Source: Triplophysa rosa (Eukaryota > Chordata > Actinopteri > Cypriniformes > Nemacheilidae). Taken from it: DNA of 64,000 nt. Each line of letters begins with the position of its first letter. Position 1 is the first letter of the stretch. The position numbers were made by a program, and so were the translations under genes. Positions 33,322-44,609 of this stretch are shown piece after piece. The DNA is taken from positions 14,539,154 through 14,603,153 of the forward strand of contig NC_079902.1 in assembly GCF_024868665.1 (NCBI RefSeq). Reading direction: 5' to 3'. The notes beneath the pieces were generated by a model that was not told where the DNA came from, did not search any database, and was given only the letters and a program-made list of their open reading frames with translations.

Positions 33322-33362
<41 letters not shown>
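33231..33362. repeat. long (GA)n tract containing an undetermined base
   Basis: About 130 bp of pure GA repeat with a single 'n' at 33321. A long polypurine/polypyrimidine mirror repeat can form triplex (H-DNA). The Glu-Arg repeat frames on the plus strand and Leu-Ser frames on the minus strand are artefacts. The true length is probably uncertain. Confidence 0.97.
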
Positions 33363-33366
<4 letters not shown>

Positions 33367-34445
33367 AAACAGATAGAAGCAGTAAAAGGGTTGGTGCCAT
33401 GGAAAATCACTACACGAGCACGAGGTTGTTATGTGACTCTTATAAAAGCATGAGGTAATAGTTGAAATGTGTTTAGGTGATTATATGGTAATGTAAGCTG
33501 GTATGATCATTTGGCAGACACAACATGCCATGCCATCTAAATCCCATCTCTAAAATACAGCTAAGAAAATAACAGCAACAAAACCTTTTTTTTTACATTT
33601 GTGAGGCTATAATGATGAGGGTCAAATGTCCTCATAACATATATATTCAAGATTTTTATGATTTGTAGTCTTTTAAAAAGGGCATAAGTCAGCCACATCA
33701 TATTGAACTCATACACTATACGTCCAAATGTCCAGCCTAATAAAAGGACTATATTACTTGACATTCTGAATTAGTTCCAAAAAGTGAGGGGTAGCTTTAG
33801 AAAAAGGCGTAGAGGTAGAGTTGAGACGCAGAACATTTGGTTTAATAATCGGTTTTATAATTTAATATCTCAACATAAAAACAGCAGAAATGAATAAAAC
33901 TTCCTATTAATTACACTGAAGTATGTGCGTGCAGGTAAGCACGTGTCCCCTACACATTTTTTTCTGGTCAAAATTCTGTAAAGACACAAAGAACACAAAT
34001 ATTCATCTGATAAGCTTTCACTGCTTTGAAGATCCTTTCATTCAAACAGCGACATGCTTTCCCCCCTACGTTTCCTTTTAAAAAGCCAACATGCTCCAAA
34101 TTCTTTCTTTCTCATTAAAAAAGGAGCCTAGAAAGAAAGCCCACGCTTCAGACAGGCACCCATCAACGCAGTCATGGCTACCAAACTCTTGGCTCCGTCT
34201 GATGGCTCTGAAAGTTTGATTCTGTTGCTGAAATCTGCCTACCTGTCACCAGCCTTTTACGTGTTCATTCATGTGTCAAAAAGAATAAGGCTATGTGTTT
34301 GTGATCACATCATGATGTGACGGTCTTTGTGTGGCCGGTTCTGACAGTGAGATGAAGAGTGGGGTTTTTATTGAAAAATGTGCGTGAGAAGTCCAAACAG
34401 AGTTTACAACTTTATTTCTTGCATGGTTACTGTAAATGTTTAAAG
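33363..34445. other. non-coding stretch, nothing recognised
   Basis: No gene or mobile element recognised. Confidence 0.4.
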
Positions 34446-34620
34446 TTTTAAAATGCAATTCTATAACATTAACATAGTTTCAGCAAAAGCAACTCATGTC
34501 AAAAATGTAAAGGCAAACAAAGCGCAGAAACAAAGTGATTTAGGTTTGTTCATTTATTGAAGAAGATTTGAAGAAGCAAACATAGGTTGCTGCAAATTAA
34601 TTTCAGTTTATTTTAAAAGG
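34446..34620. repeat. local diverged repeat, copy A
   Basis: AATTCTATAACATTAACAT, then AGCAAAAGCAACTCATGTCA, AAAATGTAAAGGCAAACAAAG, CGCAGAAACAAA, TTAGGTTTGTTCA and AATTTCAGTTTATTTT. The same order of words recurs at about 35495-35765 and 35795-35910. The family is unknown to me; it may be a local duplication or an undescribed element. Confidence 0.65.
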
Positions 34621-35296
34621 TGACAAGCTCTCTCTTCAGCAACAGCTAAAAGGCAAACTAGCAACTGAACAACATTATCTCTTTTACACTTTCCTTCCCC
34701 TTTTCTCCCATCAATCCATCTCTCTCTTTCTGAGTATGGTGTAATATTAATCCTCATTATGTGCCACCATGGGTTTGATATTACCAGCACAAGCTTGGTG
34801 TGAGACCACGTAGCATCATGCTGATATCAATATACTCTGCATACAAATGTGACTCCGTTTGCGATACAAAAGTGTGTGTGTGTTTTGTCCTCCTCACCAC
34901 CAGCTGTTCCTATTCACTCTGCATCCTCGTACGGTAGGGATTGGTAATTGGCAATGAGCACATAAAGCTATATCTATGCACACTAGTGTGCTGGGTGTAA
35001 TTGAAAACAGTTTGACACAAATTGGTGGATTTCTTTGCTATGATTTCCTCCCCATGGGCAGCCTGGCTGTGAAATCTAGTCCAAATGCTTTAAAGGTTTT
35101 GTACACGACAATTCAAAATCTGCTGAGTGAATGAGTCAGATTATATTATATTACTTAATATTATTTTATGTAATGTATTTTTTATAAATATGTATTATGG
35201 AGTCACAAAGAGGAATACAATCTAATAAAACCAACCAAGTCTCACTTTTTAATGGGTTTTATAAGGTCTGGCAGAAAGGATAGAGCAACCCTGCCC
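34621..35296. other. non-coding stretch, nothing recognised
   Basis: No gene or mobile element recognised. Confidence 0.4.
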
Positions 35297-35470
35297 CTGT
35301 CCATGGTGCTGAAACAACACACTGTGCTACATGTTGACTACGCTGTGTGTGTCCCTGTACATGGTTCTGAAGCCAGGTCACCGCACACACTTATTTGTGT
35401 GTATGGGATTTTCTGTCCATGGTGCTGAATCTGTTACCCGCTCTCTCTCTGGTTCTAAATAGGAAACATA
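35297..35470. repeat. degenerate tandem repeat with 58-bp period
   Basis: CTGTCCATGGTGCTGAA begins at 35297, a variant CTGTACATGGTTCTGAA at 35355, and CTGTCCATGGTGCTGAA again at 35413. The steps are exactly 58 bp; the rest of each unit has diverged. Confidence 0.65.
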
Positions 35471-35494
35471 TTCTAGGTTTCTACCATTTTAACA

Positions 35495-35765
35495 GTTTCT
35501 ATACAATTCTATAAAATTAACTTGCATAATTAGTTAGCAAAAGCAACTCAAAGTAATATGCTTTTTGTTGTGCTTATGTGGTTCCAATTGCTTCCATTGT
35601 TTCCCTCATCTGTAAGTCGCTTTGGATAAACGCGTGTGACTGTGCTAAATGACTAAATGTAAATGTAAAATGTAAAGTCAAAATGTAAAAAAGGAAACAA
35701 ACAGCTGAAACAAATTTTTTTAGGTTTGTTCAATTGACAAACAAATTTCTGTTTATTTTTAAAGT
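35495..35765. repeat. local diverged repeat, copy B, interrupted by a LINE/SINE tail
   Basis: 'ACAATTCTATAAAATTAACT', then TTAGCAAAAGCAACTCAAAG, match copy A. The match resumes at about 35677 with GTCAAAATGTAAAAAAGGAAAC, AGCTGAAACAAA, TTAGGTTTGTTCAATTGA and AATTTCTGTTTATTTTTAAAG. The intervening segment, about 35556-35676, is a separate insertion. Confidence 0.65.
35556..35676 (+). repeat. LINE-2/SINE 3' tail inserted in repeat copy B
   Basis: 'CATCTGTAAGTCGCTTTGGA' followed by TAAACGCGTGTGACTGTGCTAAATGACTAAATGTAAATGT is the fish SINE/LINE tail with its short A-rich terminal repeats. Confidence 0.75.
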
Positions 35766-35794
35766 TTATTCCGTTTTTTAACCTGTATCTTGTC

Positions 35795-35910
35795 TCTTAA
35801 AATTACATAACATTACCATATTACCATATTTTTAGCAAAAACAATTCAATGAAGTCAAAAATGAAAAAAAGGAAGCAAAGAGCAGAAACAAAAAAATTTC
35901 GGCTTGTATC
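35795..35910. repeat. local diverged repeat, copy C
   Basis: 'AATTACATAACATTACCATA', TTTTTAGCAAAAACAATTCAATG, 'AAGTCAAAAATGAAAAAAAG', GAAGCAAAGAGCAGAAACAAA. This is the same word order as copies A and B, about 170 bp beyond B. Confidence 0.6.
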
Positions 35911-36059
35911 TTGTCTCTCAAGGTTCTATTCAGAAACAGATGTAACAATGCACTTTTTGTTAAAAGTTTGAAATTGCTTAACTGAACAGGAGGTACAGTA
36001 TGTAGAAGTAATGGTGTGCTGCCTCTAACTAATAATATTAAAGTTTTTGATCAAATTTC

Positions 36060-36330
36060 TGATAAAGATCTGAGTGAAAAAAAGAAATAAAAATCACAAC
36101 TTGTCTTATCCGATCCTTGCAAAGCTATTGGATTTCATTTTTTCTTTTTTGTTTCTTTTCTTTACAGCTTTCAAACACTGAAGAGGTCCTGTCTTTTCCC
36201 TGGGAATCTAATAAGAGCTTGATTGCTTTTCCTAATTATCCTGTTTATTGGTCTTGCAGGCTGCTCCTGTTATTGGTGTAATTAATTTCAAAGATAACTT
36301 TTTTTCCGTCCAGATTAGAAATGGCGTACG
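36060..36330. other. candidate conserved non-coding element
   Basis: Dense with possible factor sites: 'GGGAATCTAATAAGAGCTTG', 'CTTTTCCTAATTATCCTGTT', 'GGTGTAATTAATTTCAAAGA'. No repeat signatures and no reading frame of note. The character is that of known vertebrate developmental enhancers, but this is an inference. Confidence 0.4.
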
Positions 36331-36348
36331 ATAACAACATGTCAGTGA

Positions 36349-36408
36349 AGGTGTGTGTGTAGGGTGGGGGGATTTGGGGATTTCTCTGTATGTGTGTGTG
36401 TGTGTGTT
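36349..36408. repeat. (TG)n-rich low-complexity tract
   Basis: TG runs at 36349-36359 and 36391-36407, separated by a G-rich patch (GGGTGGGGGGATTTGGGG). Confidence 0.85.
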
Positions 36409-38694
36409 AATTAGCCCAAGGAACTGTCCCCATGGCTATGTTCTCCTCCATACTATCACAGTTTTGCAGCCTCACCAGAGCTTGACAAATGTCCTCTCGC
36501 TCCTTCAGTGAGTAAAAGTGATACCACGCACCACAGCTTCCATTTGTCAACTTTCTCGGGAAATCGATACCTGTGCATTTTTATGCCTCGTCGGGATATT
36601 AGAAGGGTTTAATTTGAATAAGTTAATGAATGGCTTTTGATGAATAACTCAAAAAATGCACAACACACATACTGAGCAATACTGGCTAATATGATTTTTA
36701 TGCCACAAGATTCTTTATTTCAGCAAAGAACACATTTAGATAAATATAAAAATAGGTATATAAAGCCTTAACTAGCACACCATTAATAAGCAGTAAAACA
36801 ATTAAAAACATTCTCACCACATACACCTGTAGATCTGTACTTTTACAAAACATAGTTTTATGTATTTTTATACATTTCAGCTCTTCTCAAAGCACAGCCA
36901 CCTATGTCCACCATTATATACTTGCCTCTGCTAATTTAACCATACCAGTGTTCACATAAGGAGTTAATAAAATCACAGAGGTTGATTATGGTTGCTGGGA
37001 GGGTGTGTGCCACTGACTTAGGGGGCTTTGATTTATTCTGCCTCCCCCTGTTGTCAGATAGGTAGATATTGAGAACGAAAGCTGATCTTGGACAGAGTTG
37101 GAGATTCATAAGCAACGACACAGGGCGCTGAGTTACCATCAGGCTTAAGTTGAGTGAGAGATGGAAACACACGTAGGGAGACTGGAAGCCCCGGCCCCCA
37201 GGGCCAGATCAATCAGCTATGTTTAAAGCTCAGACAGTAACTGAGCAGTGAAGAGAGACAAAGGAGAAAGAGACCTAGAGAGAGAGAGAGAGAGAGAGAG
37301 AGGATGACAAACTAGATAGAAGATCATAGGAGACAGAGAGTCTCATTCACACGTGGTTTGATTTAATATTCTGGTGAACCCTTTTCACTCTCCCTCCCAA
37401 AGTACACAAAACAATAAAATGTGTTGCACTGCAAATAAAGCAAAAATGAAAATACTGAACCAGGTCACGACAGAAAGGAAACCTCACATCAGTCATGACC
37501 TAGAGTTAAAAGTACGTGCTGTTGGTATTTGACAGAGAGTTCCTTCTAAAATCAGTCAATCTCTCAAACAAGAGAACAAGGAGGATGTGGCTTCACAGCT
37601 TGCACTGAGAAGTTTACACATTTATAAAATGTCAAAGGAGGTGCACAGGCCACAAGTAACTTCTGCAAAACAGACAATTAAACACAGAGAACTAAAAGCG
37701 AGTCTGTTCCTAACAGCATTTAGTTTCATATTTGTGGTTAAGTAGGGTCAAATGCTTCGAAAAGTCTATTTATTATGCGCCCGAAAAGGTACAGCTGCAC
37801 ATCAGTACACTTCGCATGTTTGGCTTAAGACACACTTCACTGAGCATTTTTTTCATCCGTGTGGTCTACTGTTAAAAAAAATGAGGCCACATCATTAGTC
37901 AGGGCAAAAGAGATTTGTAAATGGAGTAATACCTGCTGCTTTTGTAAAAATGTTGTTGCAAACGAATATTAGTTCTAATCCGTCAAGGCATTTTGTTTCT
38001 GCTTCCTTAAATGTCACCAGTGAAATGGCTGCACAATTTAATTTAACGAACAGACGTCAACCTTTAACATCTGCTGTACTCCTGTTCATTAAACCAGTGT
38101 CAATACTGTGGCGAAACTAAACTTTAATCAGCATCTAGAGCAAAGCTTATTTGATTTAGTTAAGAATCTGTTTACCGGTTTTGTTTGTACTTGACAGCAT
38201 TTATATTATAAATAAACAAGGCCTATGCGTTTTGTGTTTTCTATGACCTTGCATGACATGTCAAAAAATACTGAAGTTACTGTGAGAGGATGAAAGAAAT
38301 TCATAGTCAAGAGGCGTTCATCCAATTTAAGAGAACTTTTCATGCATATGTTAAAAGATGTCTGAGGCCATTTGTGATTACATCATACTATTAATGGGCA
38401 CAAAATGTCTCCTCAGGGAGTAATGCTAAGACATTGTTTAGTGTGTATTTGCTCAAGACGAGTCAGTTCATTAGTATAGTATGGTACTTTTTGCAACACA
38501 CACAGTACTGTTTCAAAACAGCTTTACAAAGAATAGTGTTCTAATATCTCCCAGTGAGCAAGCAAAGGATGGCAAGAATAGAATTCCCAATTTTCCTGCA
38601 TCCGGAACGTTTCATAACTTAGCAATACTGGCGGAAATGTGGTTATTATTATTATTGAACATATGCAGGTAATGTATATCTAATGCATACTTCC
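36409..38694. other. non-coding stretch with a short (AG)n tract at 37278-37302
   Basis: No gene recognised. Apart from the AG run I see no repeats. The 37100-37250 part is less AT-rich. Any conserved elements here are not distinctive by eye. Confidence 0.4.
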
Positions 38695-39004
38695 TTAAAG
38701 TAATAGTTCACCCAAAAATGAAAAATAATTTAAAGAAACTCTTGTCATTTCAAACCTGTTTGACTTTCTTTCTTCTGCAGAACACAAAAGAAGATATTTT
38801 AAAGAATGTTGGTAACCGAACAATGGTGGTACCATTCACTTGCATTGGTGTTGTTATAAAGTGAAGGGGTACCACCGTTGTTCAGGTTCCAATATTCCTC
38901 AAAATATCGTCTTTTGTGTTCTGCAGAAGAAAGAAAGTCATACAGAAGTGACAGAAGACTGAATGATGGCAGAATCTTTATCTTTGGGTGAACTATCCCT
39001 TTAA
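38695..39004. mobile_element. palindromic foldback MITE (Angel-like), full length with TTAA ends
   Basis: TTAA at 38695-38698 and 39001-39004 encloses inverted arms: AAGTAATAGTTCACCCAAAAATG on the left and 'TCTTTGGGTGAACTATCCCT' on the right. The inner arms GAACACAAAAGAAGATATTTTAAAGAATG and ATATTCCTCAAAATATCGTC are also inverted. The TTAA border suggests mobilisation by a TTAA-specific transposase. Confidence 0.9.
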
Positions 39005-40152
39005 GTTTGGCAGAATTCAACAGATACAGGTAGCATAGAATAAAGCCATTAATACCTTTAACTACATTGAAAATTGTGAAATGGTTTAGCCGGAGCAAGA
39101 CCTCAAGTTGGTTTGGTAAAGTTTGCATGGACCAGTTAGCCCCTGCTGGTAGGTGCTGTAACCACACCACCCAGAGCCAGAGAAAAAAAAAAGTTTCCTT
39201 TGACAGCCATCAAAAGTTGCTGTGTATTTTGGTTTAAATAAAATCTTTTGTAAGCACTCTATGAATTACTTTTCATTTTATTATAGCAGACGTTTTGCCA
39301 GCTTGATTTTTTTAAACTTTTTTGGATAGTCTCTGAAAAGAAAGAAATGAATGTTTTGATTTTAGAAACAGTCCTTGTCTGCTCTCCTTCACCCTGTTAA
39401 AGCAGTAGCGTGAAGGTCTTAGGACTGACAGCACTCTGCCATCACCCAATCAGCGTTGCCATGGCGTCAGTTTCCTACAGCTACTTTATGATTAGTCACA
39501 TGCCATTTGTAGATCACAAGGTCACATGATAGGTCACGATTCACACAGGCACATCCAAAATGCTACATTGCAGAATAAAGAAGTGTTTAATGCAGTCTGA
39601 TCCTTCCATAAGCCTCCTGTGAGAGCTCCAGTCTTAATCAAATGTGAGACAGAATGAGACAAGGACAAGCAAAGTGAAAGAGGATAATGGATGTCACCTC
39701 ATCTTGACCTCACAACCAACAATGCACAAAGGCTTTGCTACTGGCTGCTTTATTCACTCGGGGCAAATGTGCAGAATTTTAAAATATGGTGCAATGGAAA
39801 GTAGATAAAAAGTTGTGTGGAGTGCGACTTGAAGTTAAAAGTTTGACCGAGAGGTGAAACAACCAGCCAATGAAAACAAAACCCTACATGACTGGACTGT
39901 GCGTGGTCTACAGATACATATCCAAGCCTTGGATAGAGGTATATATTTTCAGCATGATAATGAAAATTAACATACCTTTTCCTCCTTTATTAAGTATTTT
40001 CTGAACATTCTAGACTTACAATACATTTGTCATTAAGGTCAAAGCAGAAATCAGCAGAAATTGGAGATGAATAAAGATGGATGTGTCTGTTTGGTAGTAA
40101 AAGCCCTGCCACCGATAAAATATCACCTGCTTGATGAAAGCCAGATACTTTT
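39005..40152. other. non-coding stretch, nothing recognised
   Basis: No gene or mobile element recognised. The part around 39370-39560 has balanced composition and could be regulatory. Confidence 0.35.
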
Positions 40153-40154
40153 AA

Positions 40155-40172
40155 AACACACACACACACACA

Positions 40173-40204
<32 letters not shown>

Positions 40205-40223
40205 CACCTACACACACACACAC
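40155..40223. repeat. (CA)n / (CGCA)n compound microsatellite
   Basis: A CA run, then eight or so CGCA units, then another CA run. The alternating purine-pyrimidine sequence is prone to Z-DNA. Cys/Val-rich minus-strand frames here are artefacts. Confidence 0.95.
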
Positions 40224-40963
40224 ATTCGTACACATAGACAAGTCTAGCATGTTGAAATTTCTCTAAGTCTGGTAAACCTGGGTAGAACTGAATGGATTTA
40301 TCCTGGAAATTCAAGCTTTGACAGGAGCAAGACCATGAAATGAATGCAGAAAATGGGCTTTGAATGGAGCGGAGCATCTCGCGTTAGCTTAGGAGAAAGA
40401 ACCGTATGGATTCTCTAGTCAAACAGACAATCCTCACAGCAGGAGGCGATGAGAGGAGAAAAATGCTCCCACGGTACAGTCAACCACCAGTATCAAATCA
40501 CACACATGTAAAGACTACAATACTGACACATGCAAGAACTTAGCCGGACACATTTTTGACACTAAAAAGATTCTCTTTAAACACTAAGCTAACCATTTGG
40601 ACTATTCCGTACGTTTTAAATAAAGGATAAAATACTTCAAACAACAAAAAACGAATGAGATTTTGTAGCAATGAGAGAATATAAAGAGTCAAAGGTTTTT
40701 TTTTAAATTGGCACTTATATACAGTATATATATATATCTTAAAATAAAATAAACACACAGCACATTTTGCCTATAAGCACAAATGATTTTGCTACTGTTA
40801 ATATGAACATTTTAATATATTCAGTGAGTATCACTGAGGCCAAACACAAACTTCTGTTATATTCCTGTCCAAAACTATTTAAAGTAATTACGGTTGCAGA
40901 TATTTGTCACTGATGTGTGATTTAAAAGTCAAAATTAAATTAACATCTATGTATTGGTTATTA
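40224..40963. other. non-coding stretch with a short (TA)n at about 40722-40737
   Basis: No gene recognised. Confidence 0.4.
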
Positions 40964-40971
40964 CTCTTGAC

Positions 40972-41247
40972 CAGGGATTTTCAAACTTTTTCGTGCCAAG
41001 GATTCCCAAATATGATAAAACTTTTACATATGATAAACCCATAAATATCCATTTTTTATGAAGGAGCATTTAAATAGCAAGTGTAATATTATCAAGACAA
41101 CATATTTTTTGTAGAAATTAAACTGTAATCATCTTCAGTAGAATTTTACAACTTTTGCTGTCTTGTTTCTCAAAATATTTCTGGGGACCTCTTAGAACAT
41201 TCTGTACGGCCCCTGGGGATCCCCGGACCCCAGTTTAAAAACCCCTG
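40972..41247. mobile_element. hAT-type MITE, 276 bp, with 8-bp target duplication
   Basis: The ends are inverted repeats: CAGGGATTTTCAAACTTTTT on the left and, in reverse complement, CAGGGGTTTTTAAACTGGGG on the right. Flanks are CTCTTGAC (40964-40971) and CTCTAGAC (41248-41255), an 8-bp duplication with one difference, the hallmark of hAT transposases. No coding capacity. Confidence 0.85.
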
Positions 41248-41255
41248 CTCTAGAC

Positions 41256-41989
41256 CACTGCTGGATTATACCAGAGCACATTTCTACATGTCAATTATGT
41301 TGTATTTTATCTTAAAATGTATTTGATTTTAATAACATGTTTCAGTCTGTTTATAACAGGCAGCAATTTTTTAATTCTGTTAATTGATTCTGGCTCTTGA
41401 ACTCTCAACCCTTAAACAATTACCCAGTAACCAACAAACTTACAGTAGATATTGTAATGGTATAAAGTTATAGTATGAACAATAATAAAGGAAAATTTGA
41501 TATTTTTTATTTTTACTGAAAACTAAAACTGTTGCTTAATTCCATATAATTTAACATTTCAATATAAAAATGTCTAGTCATATTTTTTTTACCTACAATC
41601 TATTTTAATTGAAAACTAACACTATTAATGCATTTAAAAAACTGTCTAATTTTATTTATTTATTTTTTGCTATTTTAAGAGAAAGAGAAATTGACCATAA
41701 GAACATATGCTTTGTAATAAAATGTTAAACCCCCATGAAAAACATCTGAGAGCCATTTTGTAGATATGAGCTGGAATAAGGGGAATATTTTAATGTGAAC
41801 AAGGTGAAAGAAGAAATATTATGTGTTTGAGAGCCGCTGCTTTATTAGCGGGGTTGTTGCTTTATGAGGTGCTCGGGCAGCACGGCACAGGTGCACAAAG
41901 ATATTTAAGCAGTCCCTAATCTTCTTATTTATTTATTCAATAAGACCCGGCAGCCTACATGGTTAACACTCATTACAGCTCTGTTCTCT
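41256..41989. other. AT-rich non-coding stretch
   Basis: Very AT-rich, with short T-rich and A-rich runs (41500-41660). No gene or element recognised. Confidence 0.4.
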
Positions 41990-42720
41990 TATATCCCCTT
42001 CAGCTGCCTCCCTAATCTCCCATTTACCACGTAGTGTGGCGCGGCGTAGCTATGCTAATAAAGGCCGAGTAACGAAATAGGGCTTAACAATGGCTCAGGT
42101 TATATTTCCTATCGTATTGTTTAAAAACTCAGAGCAAACGGCTTCACGACAGAATTTCTTCTTAACGGCTGATTACGTGTCAATCAAGCCTTGATTAATC
42201 AATAAAATTCTGTTAACTCGTAGCCACGACCCATCTGGCTATGAAATCGGCGTTTCATATTTCTGATGGAGCATGGTCATATCTGTCTGATGTCGTTATA
42301 TAGTTTACATGCAGATGAAATGGCGTACGGGGAACAATCACATTTAATGACAAGCCGGAATACTTTATCTGCGCGGATCAGCCTGATGGAAGTCAAAAGG
42401 CATTATGCTGAAAGCCGCGAGTCGTTATTAAATTTGCATTTGTAAATGATCCATTTACAACCGAATTGTTGTAACAAAATTGTTGTTTAGAGCTTCCTTT
42501 AGACGCACCAGCTTCTCTCTGGGAATCACAAGTGCCTCGTCCGAGCTGGAGGCGGCAGAATGGAAATGATGAAACCCTCAAACCGACTGAGCAAAAAGTC
42601 TTCAAAGACAAATGCATTCCTCGCTGTGCAGGCATTCACATTTGTACGCATGATGTAAGATGATCTGAAGACATGTTTACCGCCAGACAGCATTATCATT
42701 TTAGTCATGTCATTATTTTT
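41990..42720. other. candidate conserved non-coding cluster
   Basis: A long, balanced, CpG-containing stretch, quite unlike the AT-rich sequence before it. It contains a perfect 12-bp palindrome TTGATTAATCAA (42191-42202), which is a dimeric homeodomain-type site, and further TAAT/ATTA words. Short frames on the minus strand have no recognisable domain. I infer a cis-regulatory element. Confidence 0.4.
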
Positions 42721-44135
42721 CTATTCATGCTGGATTCGTACCAACAAAACAAAACTCTATTCTCGATCCATTAAAACCACACATGCACGCCTCTATTCAA
42801 TTATGCTACAAATGCCTAAAAAAGATCAAATCAGCGGAGGGTAACGCTTTGAGTTCCTCTTGCTGAGCCAATTCTGAATAACACATTCTCTAGTTTTCTG
42901 AAAACACCTCTACTTGGCGTTAGCGTGCTACACAAAGCCCTCCTGGGTGGACGCTAGTGTCGTCCTGCTAACCAAACATGTGTCCTTTCCGATGGAGGAC
43001 AGAAAGAGGCAAGATCAGCAGGAGGCTAAACGGATCGATGCAGAACTGTTGGCTCTTCATACCCGAACAAACTTTCCCTTTTCCCTCCGCTCTTATATCA
43101 ACATATAGAGTGACTTCTCCAGACATGGTCGTAATACCGTCCCTGGAGCCAGAGGGTTAAGGGGTATGAAATGATCTCATGAAAAAGACAAACTCAATCT
43201 TTCTCCCGAGCGAGCTCTTGGGGTCAAACACAGTCTCCAGGCAGGAAGACAAATGTCATTTCACCTGTAGGACGTCAGCTCAACACTGTCACATTAGTCC
43301 TAAAAGCTTTCCCCAGGGTTCCGACATGCTCGCTGTGCATGCTAACATGTGCGCCTGGAAATCGCTAACTGTGTAATGATCGTGAGAGAGAAGCCAGTTG
43401 GGAGAGCTGCGTGAGGCACGGGGAAATATTCTCAGCTCACTAAAATGTGTTGGTGTGTTTGGAAAGGCAGGAAGACGAGGATGACTAATTTTGTTTTCGT
43501 GTGGGGCTTTCTGTTCTCCAGGATCACTTTATAGCCAATGAGATGATGTCTTACCCCCTGGCTACATCAAAACCACAGTCATCTGCCAAACACGCTTCAT
43601 TGCCAAACCTGATGCCAGATCAGACGATCATCAGACCTCTGTCAGTTTTCGGGATCATTAGCTGTGGCACCAAATGTACTAACAGCAGGTATCACTGTGG
43701 GACCTACGTACAAAGAGATGAAGACACAAATATAATATAAGTGGATTGAAGAAACCGCTCAAGCTTTTGTGGTGAAAGGTGTCATGGGACACTTTTTTAT
43801 AATAGACATGTTTTAAAATGTGTTCGCACAACAGTACATGTTGTGAAACATTAGCATTCGCTAATTGATTTACTGTGAATTCAGAAACAGTAATTGACTT
43901 TTTGAAGGTTTGTGTGATTAAACCCACTGCGGTTTTCCGAAGTGATGATTCACTGATGTCAATTACTTCAGGAAAAACAGCATCTTAGACATTTTGATAA
44001 AATGAAAACATTACTTAATTTGCATCTTGTCTTATAAATAAACACAAATCGCAGGAAAACAATAAAACCACAGCCAAATCTACAGAATGATGGAGCTGAA
44101 AAACACTGCAAGCTATCACAAACTTCAACCTCAAC
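42721..44135. other. non-coding stretch, nothing firm
   Basis: The 42890-43400 part is GC-richer with overlapping frames of 60-80 codons on the plus strand. None has a recognisable motif or gene-like context. It could be a regulatory element or an unrecognised exon; I cannot decide. Confidence 0.35.
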
Positions 44136-44436
44136 TAAAAGGGATAGTTTACCCCCCCAAAAAAACATTTCATCATTTGTTTACCCTCATGTCATCCAAA
44201 ACCTGTATGTGACTCTTTCTTCTGTGGAACACAACCGAGGATATTTTGAGAAATGTCTCGGTGGCTTTGTGTCCACACAATGGAAGTCAATGAGGGCCAG
44301 TGTTATTTGGTTACCAGAGTTCTTCAAAATATTTTCTTTTGTGTATTTCTGAAGATAGAAAGTCATACAAGTTAGAAATGACGTGAGGGTGAGAAATATT
44401 TAATAATTTTCATTTTTTGGGTGAGCTATTCCTTCA
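44136..44436. mobile_element. palindromic foldback MITE (Angel-like), full length, diverged
   Basis: The left arm CTAAAAGGGATAGTTTACCC and TTTACCCTCATGTCATCCAAAACCTG is inverted against the right arm AAATGACGTGAGGGTGAG and TTTTGGGTGAGCTATTCCTT. The hairpin centre 'GGTGGCTTTGTGTCCACACA' / AATGGAAGTCAATGAGG is present. Confidence 0.82.
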
Positions 44437-44609
44437 TGGGCAATTTATATGGTGGGATTCTGTACCACAGCCTTTGGGAACACCTTCAATTCTGAAAAAG
44501 TAAGTAAGTTAAAAGAAAACTGTATATATACAGTAGTTAACACCTTAAGGAAGAAAGTGTATCATCACAAACTCCTACTAAAGTAAAGATGAATACGAAG
44601 GCTATCCTC

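Noticed and set aside
33130..33453. Open frame with a long Glu-Arg repeat (and the Leu-Ser frame on the other strand)
   Set aside because: It is produced entirely by the (GA)n microsatellite and includes an undetermined base.
40123..40377. Cys/Val/Ala-rich minus-strand frames
   Set aside because: They translate the CA/CGCA microsatellite.
42914..43160. Short frame with a charged, coiled-coil-like segment (EDRKRQDQQEAKRIDAELL)
   Set aside because: Only 64 codons, overlapped by another frame, with no splice or homology support; the charged stretch may be chance.
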